Shown: in pieces, positions 1-9,976 of the stretch
Numbering within the stretch: position 1 is the first letter of the stretch
Layout: every line of letters begins with the position of its first letter
Assembly (NCBI GenBank): GCA_947579665.1
Contig: OX388348.1
Span: 5,456,001-5,520,000, forward strand
From: Sympetrum striolatum
Taxonomy: Eukaryota; Arthropoda; Insecta; Odonata; Libellulidae
DNA: 64,000 bases
Direction: 5' to 3'
Program-made: the position numbers and the translations under genes
Notes under the pieces: generated by a model
What the model was told of the DNA's origin: nothing
Databases searched by the model: none
What the model saw: only the letters and a program-made list of their open reading frames with translations

Positions 1-1477
1 TAACAGCTTACGTGAAATTAAAAAACAACTGTACCAGGATTCGTGTCCAAGGATTTCGCTTGGAAGAATGTGATTCCAGAATAAAAAGACTCAACCCTAT
101 TTTTCGAAGAAACGGAATTAGATGACTAGGAAATACAGGAAGAGATCGGAAATGGTATGTGAAAATACTTACGATATAAAGTGGTTGGTCTTTCTTACAT
201 CACAGTTCACTTGGCTCCTACCAGTTTGCTAAAAATATGTGGCCGTTAATTAAAAAGTATTAAATTTTGTTATTCCAAATAGTTAAATCAGAGATTGAAT
301 CCCGAAAAAGCTTATGAAAAAATGTTACAATTCAGTAAAAGTTATGGATGTTGCATAAACTATTGCACCTCATTCCCTATCTTTTGTACACTTATATGGC
401 ATTACAAAAGTGGTATGTTTCAGTAAGTTCCTTTGAATATCAGTCGATAATTACTAAGGAGAATCCAGATTTGCCGTAACTTCCCTATTGCTTAATATAT
501 TTTATTTATTTATTGGTTTATTGTTTCATTCTGTGATTATTGTATTGCAAGCACCTCATATGAGTACTTGTATACTGGTTAACTTTTTAATGTATATTGC
601 CAACTCTTTATATTTCTCTCTATGTTCAAATAATAAAGCTACAGATGATGTATTTTGATTCACGAGATGAGAGTTTTTTTCTATTACCTTCTTCAAGACA
701 CTGTAGATTAAATAGGAAATTATTTATCATTGTTTTAAAACAATTTATTTGGCTTAGCCTAATTTAATGCTGAAAACTGAAGTGGCTCATTTTTGTACCC
801 CTTCCATGACATTTTATTAATGTAATTTTTATTTTTCTTTCACGTACTGAGAAATCTTAACATCCCAAATAATGAGTATGATATAATAATATGACCCAAG
901 ATATGGGTGGTAGCACATAGGACATACATGCTTTTAATTGATTTATTTTATTTATTACTTCTTTTAGACATGCTATTTCAAAAATACTAGAAATAAATTT
1001 GTTTTTATGGACAACACATTGGTATTTGAAGATTTTCCCAATAGGTTATAACCTATAGCAAGAGCCTAGGTTGAAAATAGGCAGAGGTGGCCTTTTGTTC
1101 CACATTGGTTCCATGTTAGCAACCACATTGGACTTTTGTTCTACATAGACCTTATGGACTGTGGCGAACGTTTTGTGGCTGTCCACTAAAGTTCCATATG
1201 ACCATGTTCCACACTAGCAACAAGGAATTTCTAACTGGGCAGCTACATTGAATTTGACCAAGGAAGTTTGTGTGTTATTGTATGTACTATGCCAAATCAA
1301 AACTTATGATGTGCCCACAACTTTATCTAAAATATTGCTTTTTTATACAGTAAGGATATCGAAATGGAGAGAGGAAGAAAAACAGGCAAGTATTACAGCC
1401 TACATTCAGGAGTGGCTGAAGTATGGGAAATTCAGAAATGAGAGAAAGAAGAAAAGAAATATCAACATTATAAACTT
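1..1477. other. AT-rich intergenic DNA, no gene seen
   Basis: No open frame here resembles a known protein and I saw no convincing exon. An AATAAA hexamer at 632-637 could be the poly(A) signal of a + strand gene ending left of the window, but no coding exon supports this. The 84-codon frame at 1248-1502 runs into the satellite that follows and is unlikely to be coding. Confidence 0.5.
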
Positions 1478-1990
1478 TGTGACATTAATGTTAACATTGT
1501 GACAACATTGTAGCAATGTTAAGACAACATTGTGGTAATGTTGTGGCAACGTTGATTCCTGGGAACTTTGACGTTGTATCAACGTTGCCTTTGTAACATC
1601 TATGTTAACGTTGTGACAACATTGTAGCAACGTTAGGACACCATTATGGTAATGTTGTGGCAACGTTGATGTTGTATCAACGTTGCATTAACGTTATAAA
1701 ACCTTGTGACAACATTTGGTAACGTTATGACAAAATTTGGTTTTTCTAATTGTAATGTTGATACAACGTTGTCTTTGTGACATCAATGTTAACGTTGTGA
1801 CAACATTGTAGCAACGTTAAGACAACATTGTGGTAACGTTGTGGCAACGTTGATTCCTGGGCCCTTTGACGTTATATCAACGTTGATACAACGTTATGTA
1901 ACTTTGTGACAACTATAGGTAACGTTGTGACAACATTTCGTTTTTCCCATTGTAACGTTGATACAACGTTGTGACAACTTTCTCTGCTAC
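1478..1990. repeat. AACGTT-type satellite, three higher-order units
   Basis: The block is built from short variants of AACGTTGTGACAACATTG, many of them centred on the palindrome AACGTT. Three longer units begin at about 1478, 1591 and 1776. Each opens with TGTGACATCAATGTTAACG or a close variant and runs through GTAGCAACGTTAAGACAAC. The first and third also share TGATTCCTGGG. Unit lengths are about 113, 185 and 210 bp, so the array is degenerate. The short open frames on the minus strand are by-products of the repeat. Confidence 0.85.
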
Positions 1991-2454
1991 TGGGGTAAAG
2001 CACAGCTAGACACTGACTAGAATGGGGTTTCGGTAAATATCTCAAAGACTTAGTCAACCGCTAAAATTTTGAAGTGAATTTCAAGTTTTAGTCTATGTTC
2101 AGCGAATAAGTCAGCCCAAAAAATAAGGCAACACCACTTCTCCAGCTCTATTTTATGGGAAGAAAAACTACTCTTGTTAAGGAATACCTACTACTTAAGG
2201 AATATTTGCTGCATAAGATTAAGATGCTAGAATTGTTTTATTCAGTTGCCATGTCAACTTCTAGCCTCGGCTTAACTATTACACAAGTTTCTTTCATTGG
2301 TATCACTCAGGATACACAAATAAAAATGCGTTACAAAACAGAAACACAATGGTACCTATTAAAAATTTATTATAGAAATAATGGTAATATAGGGTGGTAA
2401 TATCAAATCACCACACTGCTAAAACAACTTCCATTAACTCCTAACGCTAAGTCA
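1991..2454. other. Unassigned AT-rich DNA
   Basis: I see nothing recognisable here. The 81-codon frame at 2155-2400 has no familiar motif and is treated as chance. Confidence 0.4.
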
Positions 2455-2519
2455 AATGATAGCGATTATATAAACAAACCATTACGTGCTTATTGATCTT
2501 CATTTATAAAAAGAAAACA

Positions 2520-2527
<8 letters not shown>
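2455..2527 (+). repeat. Dispersed repeat copy (partner at 31160-31235)
   Basis: About 70 bp here, containing GTGCTTATTGATCTTCA and AAAAGAAAACATC, recur with few changes at 31160-31235 in the same orientation. The family is unknown. Both copies sit next to AT-rich repeat DNA. Confidence 0.65.

Positions 2528-2566
<39 letters not shown>
2522..2566. repeat. (TA)n microsatellite
   Basis: A run of alternating TA of about 45 bp. A shorter TA run follows at about 2617-2633 and another at about 3715-3728. Confidence 0.95.
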
Positions 2567-2568
<2 letters not shown>

Positions 2569-2734
2569 ATTATATATAGATGCTTCTCCGGATTCATTCA
2601 TATATCATATATTCATATATATATATATATATATAGAGAGGATACAAAGTCACAGGCTAAACCACTAGCGTCAATGGCTTGAAATTTTTACGACAAATTG
2701 GCCATAACGTATAACCTCCAGAAAAATTGCGATT

Positions 2735-3715
2735 TTGAACCTCAGTGTCATGGGTTCGATTCCAGAGGGCCCCAAAGTCGCGATTTTCCCCATAAGATTA
2801 CATGGCGGGGATTTTCGAAAATTTTTTTGAGGCACTTCCCGGAATAGCAGAGAGTTGAAACTCGAGGGACCGCTAAATGTCGTGCATAGCCAACGAAAAT
2901 CGGAAAGACATCTTCGAATATTGTCCTTGGTTCGATGCTAGGCCGGGGCAAAAATCGGCCGTTTAAAATGCATTGCGGCGATTTTTAAGATTTTTTTTGG
3001 ATCCTTTCCCGATAACATGGATTATTGAAACTCGGCACGTCGATAGATATCATGAATTTATTTCATAATCGAATTTTACATATTAGCTTATGGTCCTTGG
3101 TTCGATCCCAGAGGACCATTTGCACTTCCCAATGCTTTTCTTACGGAGATAACGGAAACAAATTTTAGGTACTTCCCGGCACGATATCAACTTCAAACTT
3201 TGCATGTACAAAGATCAAGTCCAGACAAATCAAACAGTGCATTCACAGCTATCAAAGAGTCCTGGGTTCGACACCAGGTGTCTCTGCAATCGGAAGTTAA
3301 TCCGATTTTTAGGAATTATTTTGAAACCTTTGCCAATAATATAGAAACTTCAAATTCGGCATATAGATAGAGATCATAAATAACTTTCAGAAACATTTTT
3401 TAGATTTCCAAGATCGTCCTTGGTTCGAATCCAGAGAGCCATTTAAATTCGTAAAAATTAGAACGTCTTTTGAGGCAGTTGTAGCCCATATTTCTGCTTG
3501 AATTTTCACACATCGTTAGAGATGGTGATGTTCTATTGTGCTGCATAGTAAGTTCACAGTAAAGACCCGGGTTCGATGCCGGACGATGGAATTTAGGCAA
3601 ATTTTAAGAAAAATTTCAATCTTTTTTTTTCTTTTGATGGCCGTCCGGATATGATGCCGACATGAAAATAGTGTTGTCGATCTGCTTGCAGTATGCAAGC
3701 AACATTTTACTCGTA
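2735..3715 (+). repeat. Degenerate tandem array with B-box-like motif in each unit
   Basis: Six diverged units follow one another. Each begins with a variant of CCTTGGTTCGATCCCAGAG, close to the tRNA T-arm / RNA polymerase III B box GGTTCGANNCC. The motifs lie near 2751, 2930, 3094, 3263, 3419 and 3567, giving a spacing of about 150-180 bp. A second shared block sits inside several units: GGCACTTCCCGG or a variant, then GAAACTCGGCA, then GATAGAGATCAT. I see no tRNA cloverleaf or acceptor stem, so these are not tRNA genes. They could be a satellite derived from a tRNA-type SINE. Confidence 0.7.
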
Positions 3716-3971
3716 TATATATATATATACACAGTAGAACCTCAATTTTACGAAGTTGAAGGGACCAAAAAATTTGCACTTTGTAAAATTCGGGCTTTGT
3801 AAAGTTGAGGTTTTCTTTCAAGCAATCGAAATCTCTACAATACCAATCCAGGTTCAGTAGAACAGTGCATTAAGTTAAATGGGATTGAAAGGAAGGTAAT
3901 ATTTCAATAAAATGAATTATACATCCAGTTTAATGTTTAATACAACAGAAAAAATTCAAAATTTTTTACTT

Positions 3972-4450
3972 TTAAAAATAATCATAAATTATTTTTTGTT
4001 TTCTGGAAGTTTCAATGAAATATGGGGTGATTTTCTCAATACCTGAAAGGTAATTATTGAATAAATCAGGTACACCATCAGTAAACATTTGAAAATTGTG
4101 AAGCACTTTTATGGAGTGTCTTAATTCATCCCTTGTAGGGGGGGAAGGTGCTTCTGGGTCATCTTCATAGCTTGTAGAAGAGATATCTAAGTTCACTTCA
4201 TCCTCATCTGCTTCGTCTTCACTAAATTCACTGCAGTTATGCGTCATCACATGAGAGTCACACTTCACGTATGACTCAGCGTGAGAGGATGTATCTGGGA
4301 TGTTTTGATTTAGTTGTGCCATTTCTTTACTAAGGAGGTCCTGTAGTGTAGGAACCTCCCTTAACTCCTCTGTCTCTATAATTGATATGTCACCAAAACC
4401 AGCTGATCTCCAACAGTTGGAAATAGTGTTTGCAGTGACACTGTCCCATG
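3972..4450 (-). pseudogene. Tigger transposase, carboxyl-terminal fragment
   Basis: On the minus strand the frame reads AWDSVTANTISNCWRSAGF, which matches the region after the catalytic core of Tigger/jerky-type transposases. It then has an acidic stretch (EDEADEDEV), a segment PSPPTRDELRHSIKVL and the end KQKIIYDYF, which resembles the usual final residues of this family. The frame is open from about 4450 to the stop at 3972; an internal methionine at 4322 is not a real start. It belongs with the catalytic fragment at 5444-5764 but is separated from it by about 1 kb that contains two SINEs. Confidence 0.8.
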
Positions 4451-4670
4451 CCCTGGTAATTCATCGCACAGCATGGAGCAATGTCCATGGAGGCACATCT
4501 TAAATGTATGCGTACCAAAGCTGTGTTTACAGAAAGCTAAACTATGCAGGTCTAAACTTGACAAATAATTATGAGGAAGAAATCAAACTAATTTCTGTTA
4601 CAAATAAGAGTCACAAGCTCATTCTCAGGAATAAAACAATATATATCACATGCAATTCTCTGAGTGCACT

Positions 4671-4793
4671 ACAGTAGTAGTTCGTTAAAAGCACTTTGAC
4701 TGCTTAGGTAATTTTGCCCATGTGCTCCCATCAGGATTTGAAATCAGAACTGATTCCTCATTAGACCCGTTACCCACATGGCTCTCCAGGAGC
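4671..4793 (-). mobile_element. tRNA-derived SINE, copy A
   Basis: This copy shares its whole layout with copy B at 5299-5429: a (GTA)n tract at the left, then GTTAAAAGC, then GCTTAGGT, then a block around CTCCCA and finally CACATG..CT..GGAGCC. Read on the minus strand it starts with GGCTCC, passes an A-box-like region and a degenerate B box, and ends in a (TAC)n tail. It lies inside the broken Tigger. Confidence 0.65.
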
Positions 4794-5286
4794 CAATGTG
4801 CAGTATATTTGCTTCAAATTGAAAGGATTTAAAAATTAGACTACGATTATACTGATTCCCTTTATAGCATAGACCTTATTTCAAAGCCTAGGAGACTCAC
4901 TTAAGTCAAAGTGAATGAAACTCACAGCCATGAATCCCAAAAAACTAGCTCGTAAATATTTTAAGTCATTTAAGAACTTTACTTAAGTTAATTTGAAACT
5001 CCCTCTTTTTTTATAATCGTTCTACTATGCTCTACGCTGACGTTTAGCGGTGATTTTCGAGAATTGCTTACTCGCGGGTACTTTAAACGATCTTGTCGCG
5101 TGACAAATCACAAGTCGCGATCGCAAATTCTAACCTAACGACGTGAAATGCTTTTAATTAATAAATTACGTATTGAAAATGCATCAAAACTTAAGTAATA
5201 GTGACGTATTACTACAAATTTAGTATTCTTTAATTAAACTGATTTCCATGTGTGCTGCAACAAAGAACTTCCACAGGAATTCTACT
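4794..5286. other. Unassigned DNA between two SINE copies
   Basis: No coding or RNA feature is visible. This stretch lies between the carboxyl-terminal and catalytic pieces of the Tigger transposase but does not resemble transposase coding sequence. Confidence 0.4.
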
Positions 5287-5298
5287 TTCAAGTGAAAG

Positions 5299-5429
5299 TA
5301 GTAGTAGTAGTATTGTTAAAAGTGCTTCGACAGCTTAGGTCATTTCGCACGTTGGCTCCCACTGGGAAACGAAATCGGGACCGCTTTCACTAAAGGCAAA
5401 CGCGCTGTCCACATGACTATCCGGGAGCC
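5299..5429 (-). mobile_element. tRNA-derived SINE, copy B, with target duplication
   Basis: Read on the minus strand the element starts GGCTCCCGGATAGTCATGTG, an A-box-like head of the kind seen in tRNA-derived SINEs. It continues to GGTCCCGATTTCG (B-box-like) and ends with a (TAC)n tail. It is flanked by near-perfect direct repeats, TTCAAGTGAAAG at 5287-5298 and TTCAAGTAAAG at 5430-5440, as expected for target-primed insertion. Copy A at 4671-4793 is a more diverged relative. Confidence 0.75.
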
Positions 5430-5443
5430 TTCAAGTAAAGGGT

Positions 5444-5764
5444 TTACCAAAGTTCTGCGATGGGGAATTTACCAAGCGTCCAAAGATAGTGCTGGACAAG
5501 AAATCTTCGGTAGTGGACTTTAAAGCTGTTAATTATTCCCATGTCCAGCGGTTGCATCTTACTGGTGCTATTTGGACTCAGAAAAAGTACTTCCTGCAAG
5601 AAGATAATTTCGTTCTGAAAAATGTCCGTCGTCATCCATGCTTTTTTATTACTTTCATACAACACAGGCAAATTTTTCACGTTCTTGAAGCAACGCGAAG
5701 CTCTTGATTTTGCAATCACAACTGGTTTCAACTTTTCGAATCCATCTTGGTTACATATCAGCAT
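5444..5764 (-). pseudogene. Tigger transposase, catalytic-domain fragment
   Basis: The minus-strand frame contains QDGFEKLKPVVIAKS, KNLPVLYESNKKAWMTTDIF and then LSPNSTSKMQPLDMGIINSF, the order seen in the DDE domain of Tigger/pogo transposases. The usual stretch of about 40 residues between WMTTDIF and the LSPNSTS block, which carries the second catalytic aspartate in a DN.PAH motif, is missing. The third acidic residue (in QPLD) is present. The protein is therefore dead even without the frame breaks around it. Confidence 0.85.
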
Positions 5765-5780
5765 TACTGTAACCCTATCC

Positions 5781-6084
5781 TTAGATTCTTTTTACCTCCG
5801 CGACATTTTTCACCACGGGTCCCGAGGGTGGAGTCAGGTAAGCCTTGGAAAACAAACCTGTTTTATCCAGGTTGTATATATCTCGAGGGGAATATTTAGA
5901 CACAATATCATCGTTTATTTCATGCCACTGCGTTTTTTGTGATGACGTTACCTTCTTCTCCACAGATTTTCATTCAAGCGATTCTGTATCTTTTCTTGAA
6001 TCTATCAAGCCACCCAAAGTTGTCGCACTTCAGTTTAAGAGCCAAAACCTGAGCCTTCTCCTTCAGAATTGGTCCACATATAGG
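5781..6084 (-). pseudogene. Tigger transposase, central fragment with frameshift and stop
   Basis: At 5977-6084 the minus strand reads PICGPILKEKAQVLALK and NFGWLDRFKKRYRI, the second half of the CENP-B-type DNA-binding region, and stops at 5974-5976. A shifted frame at 5781-5963 then carries SPRDIYNLDKTGLF, matching the motif with the first catalytic aspartate. After YLTPP the reading no longer resembles the family until the next fragment at 5764. So there is at least one stop and two frame changes within 300 bp. Confidence 0.8.
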
Positions 6085-6296
6085 CAATTTGCACGCACCA
6101 CACTTAAAAAAAAAAATTATGCAGCTGACTATCAAGTTGATGAAATTGCGACGATGAGACGTACTTTGTTACTTTCTCCATATGCGAAGTATAGAGAAAG
6201 TATTGTTTTCATGAAAAAATTCGACTTCGAGATTTCAACGGAAATACATGTTTTGGGGTCCCTAGAACACGTTTTGACCATTTTCGGAATGATGTC

Positions 6297-6299
6297 TGT

Positions 6300-6344
<45 letters not shown>

Positions 6345-6350
6345 TGTGTG
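6297..6350. repeat. (GT)n microsatellite
   Basis: A GT/TG run of about 54 bp with two interruptions (TGTATG). It lies just left of the LINE tail. The frames read here on either strand are artefacts of the repeat. Confidence 0.95.
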
Positions 6351-6367
6351 ATAGTGTACGCTCTAAC

Positions 6368-9193
6368 AATAATAATAATAATAATAATAATACTTTATTT
6401 AAACGGACAGATGTCCTATTACAAATGTTGAAAATGACCAAGGTAACATTAGAAAAGTTTGAAAATAAACATATGAGCTTAATTAAAGAAGATTGACACA
6501 AATGAAAATTACAATTAAATTGGAGATAACACATTACATGTTACAATAAAAGAAAAATACACCTTAATAATTCTGCACCATTAAACATTTTTTAAAATAA
6601 AATTTCTGAATACATTGTGTGAAAAGTAAAATATATCAGCGGATTTACAATGACTATTAAAATCTCTCATTATTCTAAAAATAGGCAGAAAATACAAATA
6701 ATTATTACATACATATGGAATATGAAATAAATGATGGGATCTTGAATGAACAATTGGAACCCTAAAATTTATAAGAGATAAAAGATAAGAAGACTTGATA
6801 TGATTATTTAACAGAGAGTGTAAGAATAGAACTCCATTTTGCTTCCTACGAGCAGAGAGTGTGTGTATATTTAGTAATTTCAATGTCTTTTCATATTCTC
6901 CACTTTCTCTCTCAATTCCAAACTTAAAAGCCACCAGTCTCAGAAATTTATTCTGGACTCTCTCTAAGCCTAAGTCGTACTTATGATAAGAAGGGGACCA
7001 AACTATTGAACTATATTCGAGAACTGGTCGAACTAGGGTGATATATAAATGTCTATAGCAAAAAATATTGTTAAAATCCCTACAATTTCTATACATGAAA
7101 CCAAGAATTTTATAGGCTTTAGTAATTATGGTATCTATGTGCCTACTGAAAGACAAGTCGGAAACAAAGAGAACACCCAAATCCAGTTTATGGTCCAATC
7201 TTACAAGACTTTTTCCAGATAATGAATAGTCAGTTATTATAGGTGACTTGGATTTGCAGAAGGTGACAACATTACATTTACTAATATTTAAAAACATAGC
7301 ATTTGTTTTGCACCATTCAGAGATATCTGTCAAACACCTTTGCAGTGCAGAAGCATCTGTATTCGAATCAATAGTATGAAATATTTTAATGTCGTCAGCA
7401 TACATAAGATAATTAATTGGTTTAATTATGGTTCCAATATCATTAATGAAAATCAAGAATAAAATAGGTCCCAGATGGGATCCCTGAGGGACTCCAGATA
7501 CGCCTTCAAAGGGAAAAGAAGTAATACCTTTGATTTTCACCTTTAGTTTTCTATTAGACAAGTAACTGCAGAACCAAGATAATAAATTCCCACTAATACC
7601 ATAAGCTCTAAGCTTTGCTAGAAGCATGGAATGGCATACCTTGTCAAATGCTTTGGTAAAATCACAGTAAATAGTGTCTACTTGATGATGATCATGTACT
7701 GCGGTGGTGACAAAGTGCTGAAAAGATAATAGGTTAGTGACAGTAGACCTGCCACTCCTAAACCCATGTTGTTCATCATCTAAAACATTCTCAATAAGTG
7801 GGGTAAGTCTATTTGTCACTAAACTTTCGAGTACCTTTGCTAAAACAGATTGGATAACAATGGGTCTGTAGTTGTTCACATCATTTTTGTTACCACTCTT
7901 ATGCACTGGAATTACATAAGAAGTTTTCAAGAAATCCGGAAAAATACCGTAGTCTAAGGATTTATTAAAAATAATATAAAGGGGAAAGACCAAGGCTTCG
8001 CAGCAGTTTTTGATAAGTAACGGAGGCAAGTTGTCAGGGCCAGGGCTTTTTGATACATCCAGTTTCCTCAGAATTTTTAAAATTTCATCAACGGTAACAT
8101 TCACTGTTGAGATATTAATACTATGACTAAAATTAAAATTTGGAACAGAATAATTATCCTCATATGAGAAGACTCCAGAAAAGTATTTTGCAAATAGATT
8201 AGCGATATCTTTAGGATTATCACACTTAATGCTATTATAGGACATTGATGATGGGATGTTTTTAGTTCTTCGACGATTATTAACGTGTGACCAGAAAGAC
8301 TTAGCATTAATTAATATGTTGTCCTGTACAGTATTTATATAGGAAGCATAACAGGATTTAGAAAGTGCTTTACATTTCTTACGGATATCAGAAAACTTTT
8401 GGTAATCGGTGGAGTTCCCAGAGGCCTTATAAACTTTGTGTAGGATTTTCTTTTGAGAAATTAATTGTTTTAAGGTGGGAGTAAACCATTTAGGGTAACT
8501 GCTATTACGAAATGATATGATAGGAGTGAATAATTCTATAGCTTGATACATTATTGAATAAAAACTATTCACAGCCTCATTACAATCTAAATTACATAAT
8601 ATCACAGGCCAATTAACTTCATTAAGGTAGCTATTTAAGCCAAAGAAATCACAGTTTTTATAATCAAGTATAAACTCTTTTTCCTTGGCCATTTCTACTT
8701 TCTTTGGAATATTTATTATTAATTCAATGGACGGATGATAAGAATCACATTTAGTTAAAGGATCATCCACCATGGAGCATGTAACATTTGTTGAATTAGA
8801 GAAAACAAGGTCCAGCAATTTATTATATTTATTTTTTACAGTATTGACTTGAACTAGACCCTGGAATGAAAAATTGTCAACAATAACTTTAGCTTGAGGT
8901 GAAAGAACACATTCAGTAGAGACTTCATCGTTCTCAGATGGAGTATTCCAATCTATAGAGGGTAAATTATAGTCTCCTAATATAAATATTTCATCAAAAT
9001 CTTTAGTTAGGATATTTTCAACTCCAACACAATGACTATCATATAATGCAACCGGAGAGTTAGGTGGAAAATATACGGATCCAATTAAAAATTTCAAATC
9101 AGCAAAATAGATACTTACAAAAACTTGCTCAACATTATAATCAGGTAGAATTAGTTCATAACAAGTGAGTGAAGATTTTACCAACGTGGAACG
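6368..9193 (-). mobile_element. Non-LTR retrotransposon (Jockey/CR1 group), 5'-truncated
   Basis: The element runs on the minus strand. Its 3' tail is the trinucleotide run seen on the + strand as (AAT)n at 6368-6393, and its coding frame occupies 6581-9184. The amino part of the endonuclease domain is missing and a stop lies just upstream of 9193, so the copy is truncated at its 5' end, as is common after target-primed reverse transcription. It sits within a (GT)n / 316-bp-repeat block that itself interrupts a Tigger element. The clade is uncertain between Jockey-, CR1- and Crack/Daphne-like lineages. Confidence 0.85.
6581..9184 (-). CDS. LINE ORF2: endonuclease (partial) / reverse transcriptase
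   Basis: This is an uninterrupted frame of 867 codons. Residues about 1-160 are the carboxyl part of an APE-type endonuclease, with GDYNLPSIDW at 70-79 and the SYHPSIE block near 148-154. The first ~100 residues of that domain are missing and the frame opens on a TTG codon, not an ATG, so no real start is present. The reverse transcriptase follows: NYRPI near 438, QHGFRSGRST at 472-481, YCDFTKAFD with catalytic D508, GVPQGS near 564 and YADD at 595-598 with D597 and D598. The carboxyl part (LVRPVLEYSSIVW) is typical of the Jockey/CR1 group. The protein would nick DNA and copy its own RNA at the target site. The lack of stops over 2.6 kb suggests a recent insertion, but this copy could not encode a full endonuclease. 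Confidence 0.9.
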   Translation of the reverse strand: MVKSSLTCYELILPDYNVEQVFVSIYFADLKFLIGSVYFPPNSPVALYDSHCVGVENILTKDFDEIFILGDYNLPSIDWNTPSENDEVSTECVLSPQAKVIVDNFSFQGLVQVNTVKNKYNKLLDLVFSNSTNVTCSMVDDPLTKCDSYHPSIELIINIPKKVEMAKEKEFILDYKNCDFFGLNSYLNEVNWPVILCNLDCNEAVNSFYSIMYQAIELFTPIISFRNSSYPKWFTPTLKQLISQKKILHKVYKASGNSTDYQKFSDIRKKCKALSKSCYASYINTVQDNILINAKSFWSHVNNRRRTKNIPSSMSYNSIKCDNPKDIANLFAKYFSGVFSYEDNYSVPNFNFSHSINISTVNVTVDEILKILRKLDVSKSPGPDNLPPLLIKNCCEALVFPLYIIFNKSLDYGIFPDFLKTSYVIPVHKSGNKNDVNNYRPIVIQSVLAKVLESLVTNRLTPLIENVLDDEQHGFRSGRSTVTNLLSFQHFVTTAVHDHHQVDTIYCDFTKAFDKVCHSMLLAKLRAYGISGNLLSWFCSYLSNRKLKVKIKGITSFPFEGVSGVPQGSHLGPILFLIFINDIGTIIKPINYLMYADDIKIFHTIDSNTDASALQRCLTDISEWCKTNAMFLNISKCNVVTFCKSKSPIITDYSLSGKSLVRLDHKLDLGVLFVSDLSFSRHIDTIITKAYKILGFMYRNCRDFNNIFCYRHLYITLVRPVLEYSSIVWSPSYHKYDLGLERVQNKFLRLVAFKFGIERESGEYEKTLKLLNIHTLSARRKQNGVLFLHSLLNNHIKSSYLLSLINFRVPIVHSRSHHLFHIPYVCNNYLYFLPIFRIMRDFNSHCKSADIFYFSHNVFRNFILKNV

Positions 9194-9199
9194 TTACCT

Positions 9200-9832
9200 A
9201 ACGTGGAAACTATTGGTCGTATCAACACCAAACTTTATATATAGTACTGTGGTGTGTGCTGTCAGAGTTGATTAGTGTTTGGAGTAAATCGGTCAACCGG
9301 AAGTCGAGCTTTATTCATATAAGCTAATTTCCGGTTTTCAAAATATCTCAATAAATATGATATATACGTATATTGTATTACTTATAAAAGTTTTAGATAA
9401 TATAATTTACTATAACTTTTGTATTAACATATTTTAGTATCACCGGTTGATTAGGAGTTATTCGTGAAACACTGATAAACAGGAAGAAGATGATTATGTA
9501 CTTTGTGGGCGCTCTAACATGAAAACTATTTGGCAGATCAACACCAAATTTCATATGTAGTACTTCTATTACAGTCTCTAGGGTTGATTAGTTTTTGGAG
9601 TAAATCGGTTAACCGGAAATTGAGCTTCATTCTTCAAAGCTCATTTCCGGTTTTCAAAATATCTCCATAAATATGATATTTAGGTATATGCTATTATTTA
9701 TAAATGTTTTAGAAAATAAAACTTACTATAACTTTTCTATGAAACATATTTTCGTATCACTGATTGTTTAGGAGTTATTCCTGAAATACTGATAAACCGG
9801 AAGTTGCTGATTATGTACTTTGTGGGCGCTCT
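9200..9832. repeat. Two tandem copies of a ~316-bp repeat
   Basis: The unit at 9200-9515 is followed directly by a diverged copy at 9516-9832. Both start AAC.TG.AAACTATT and both end GTACTTTGTGGGCGCTCT. Each unit contains an inverted pair in its first half, AACCGGAAATTGAGCTT against AAGCTCATTTCCGGTT in the second copy, that could form a hairpin. The LINE lies immediately to the left. CGCTCTAAC also occurs at 6359-6367, left of the LINE, so the LINE may have landed inside this repeat. Confidence 0.8.
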
Positions 9833-9976
9833 GGGCTCTATGGGCGAAAGGCCAGTTTCATCGTTTTTCATCCAGCATGTCCCGAACAATATTATTTATA
9901 ATGTTAAGAGTTCGAAATTACTGTCGTAGATATGTATTTACATCTTATATATGGAGAAAGTCATGTGCTGGCCACA

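Noticed and set aside
2735..3715. Possible cluster of tRNA genes
   Set aside because: Only the T-arm / B-box-like word is present; no acceptor stem, anticodon arm or proper A box at tRNA spacing.
6581..9184. Host gene with reverse transcriptase domain
   Set aside because: Domain order, truncation at the 5' end and trinucleotide 3' tail fit a LINE insertion.
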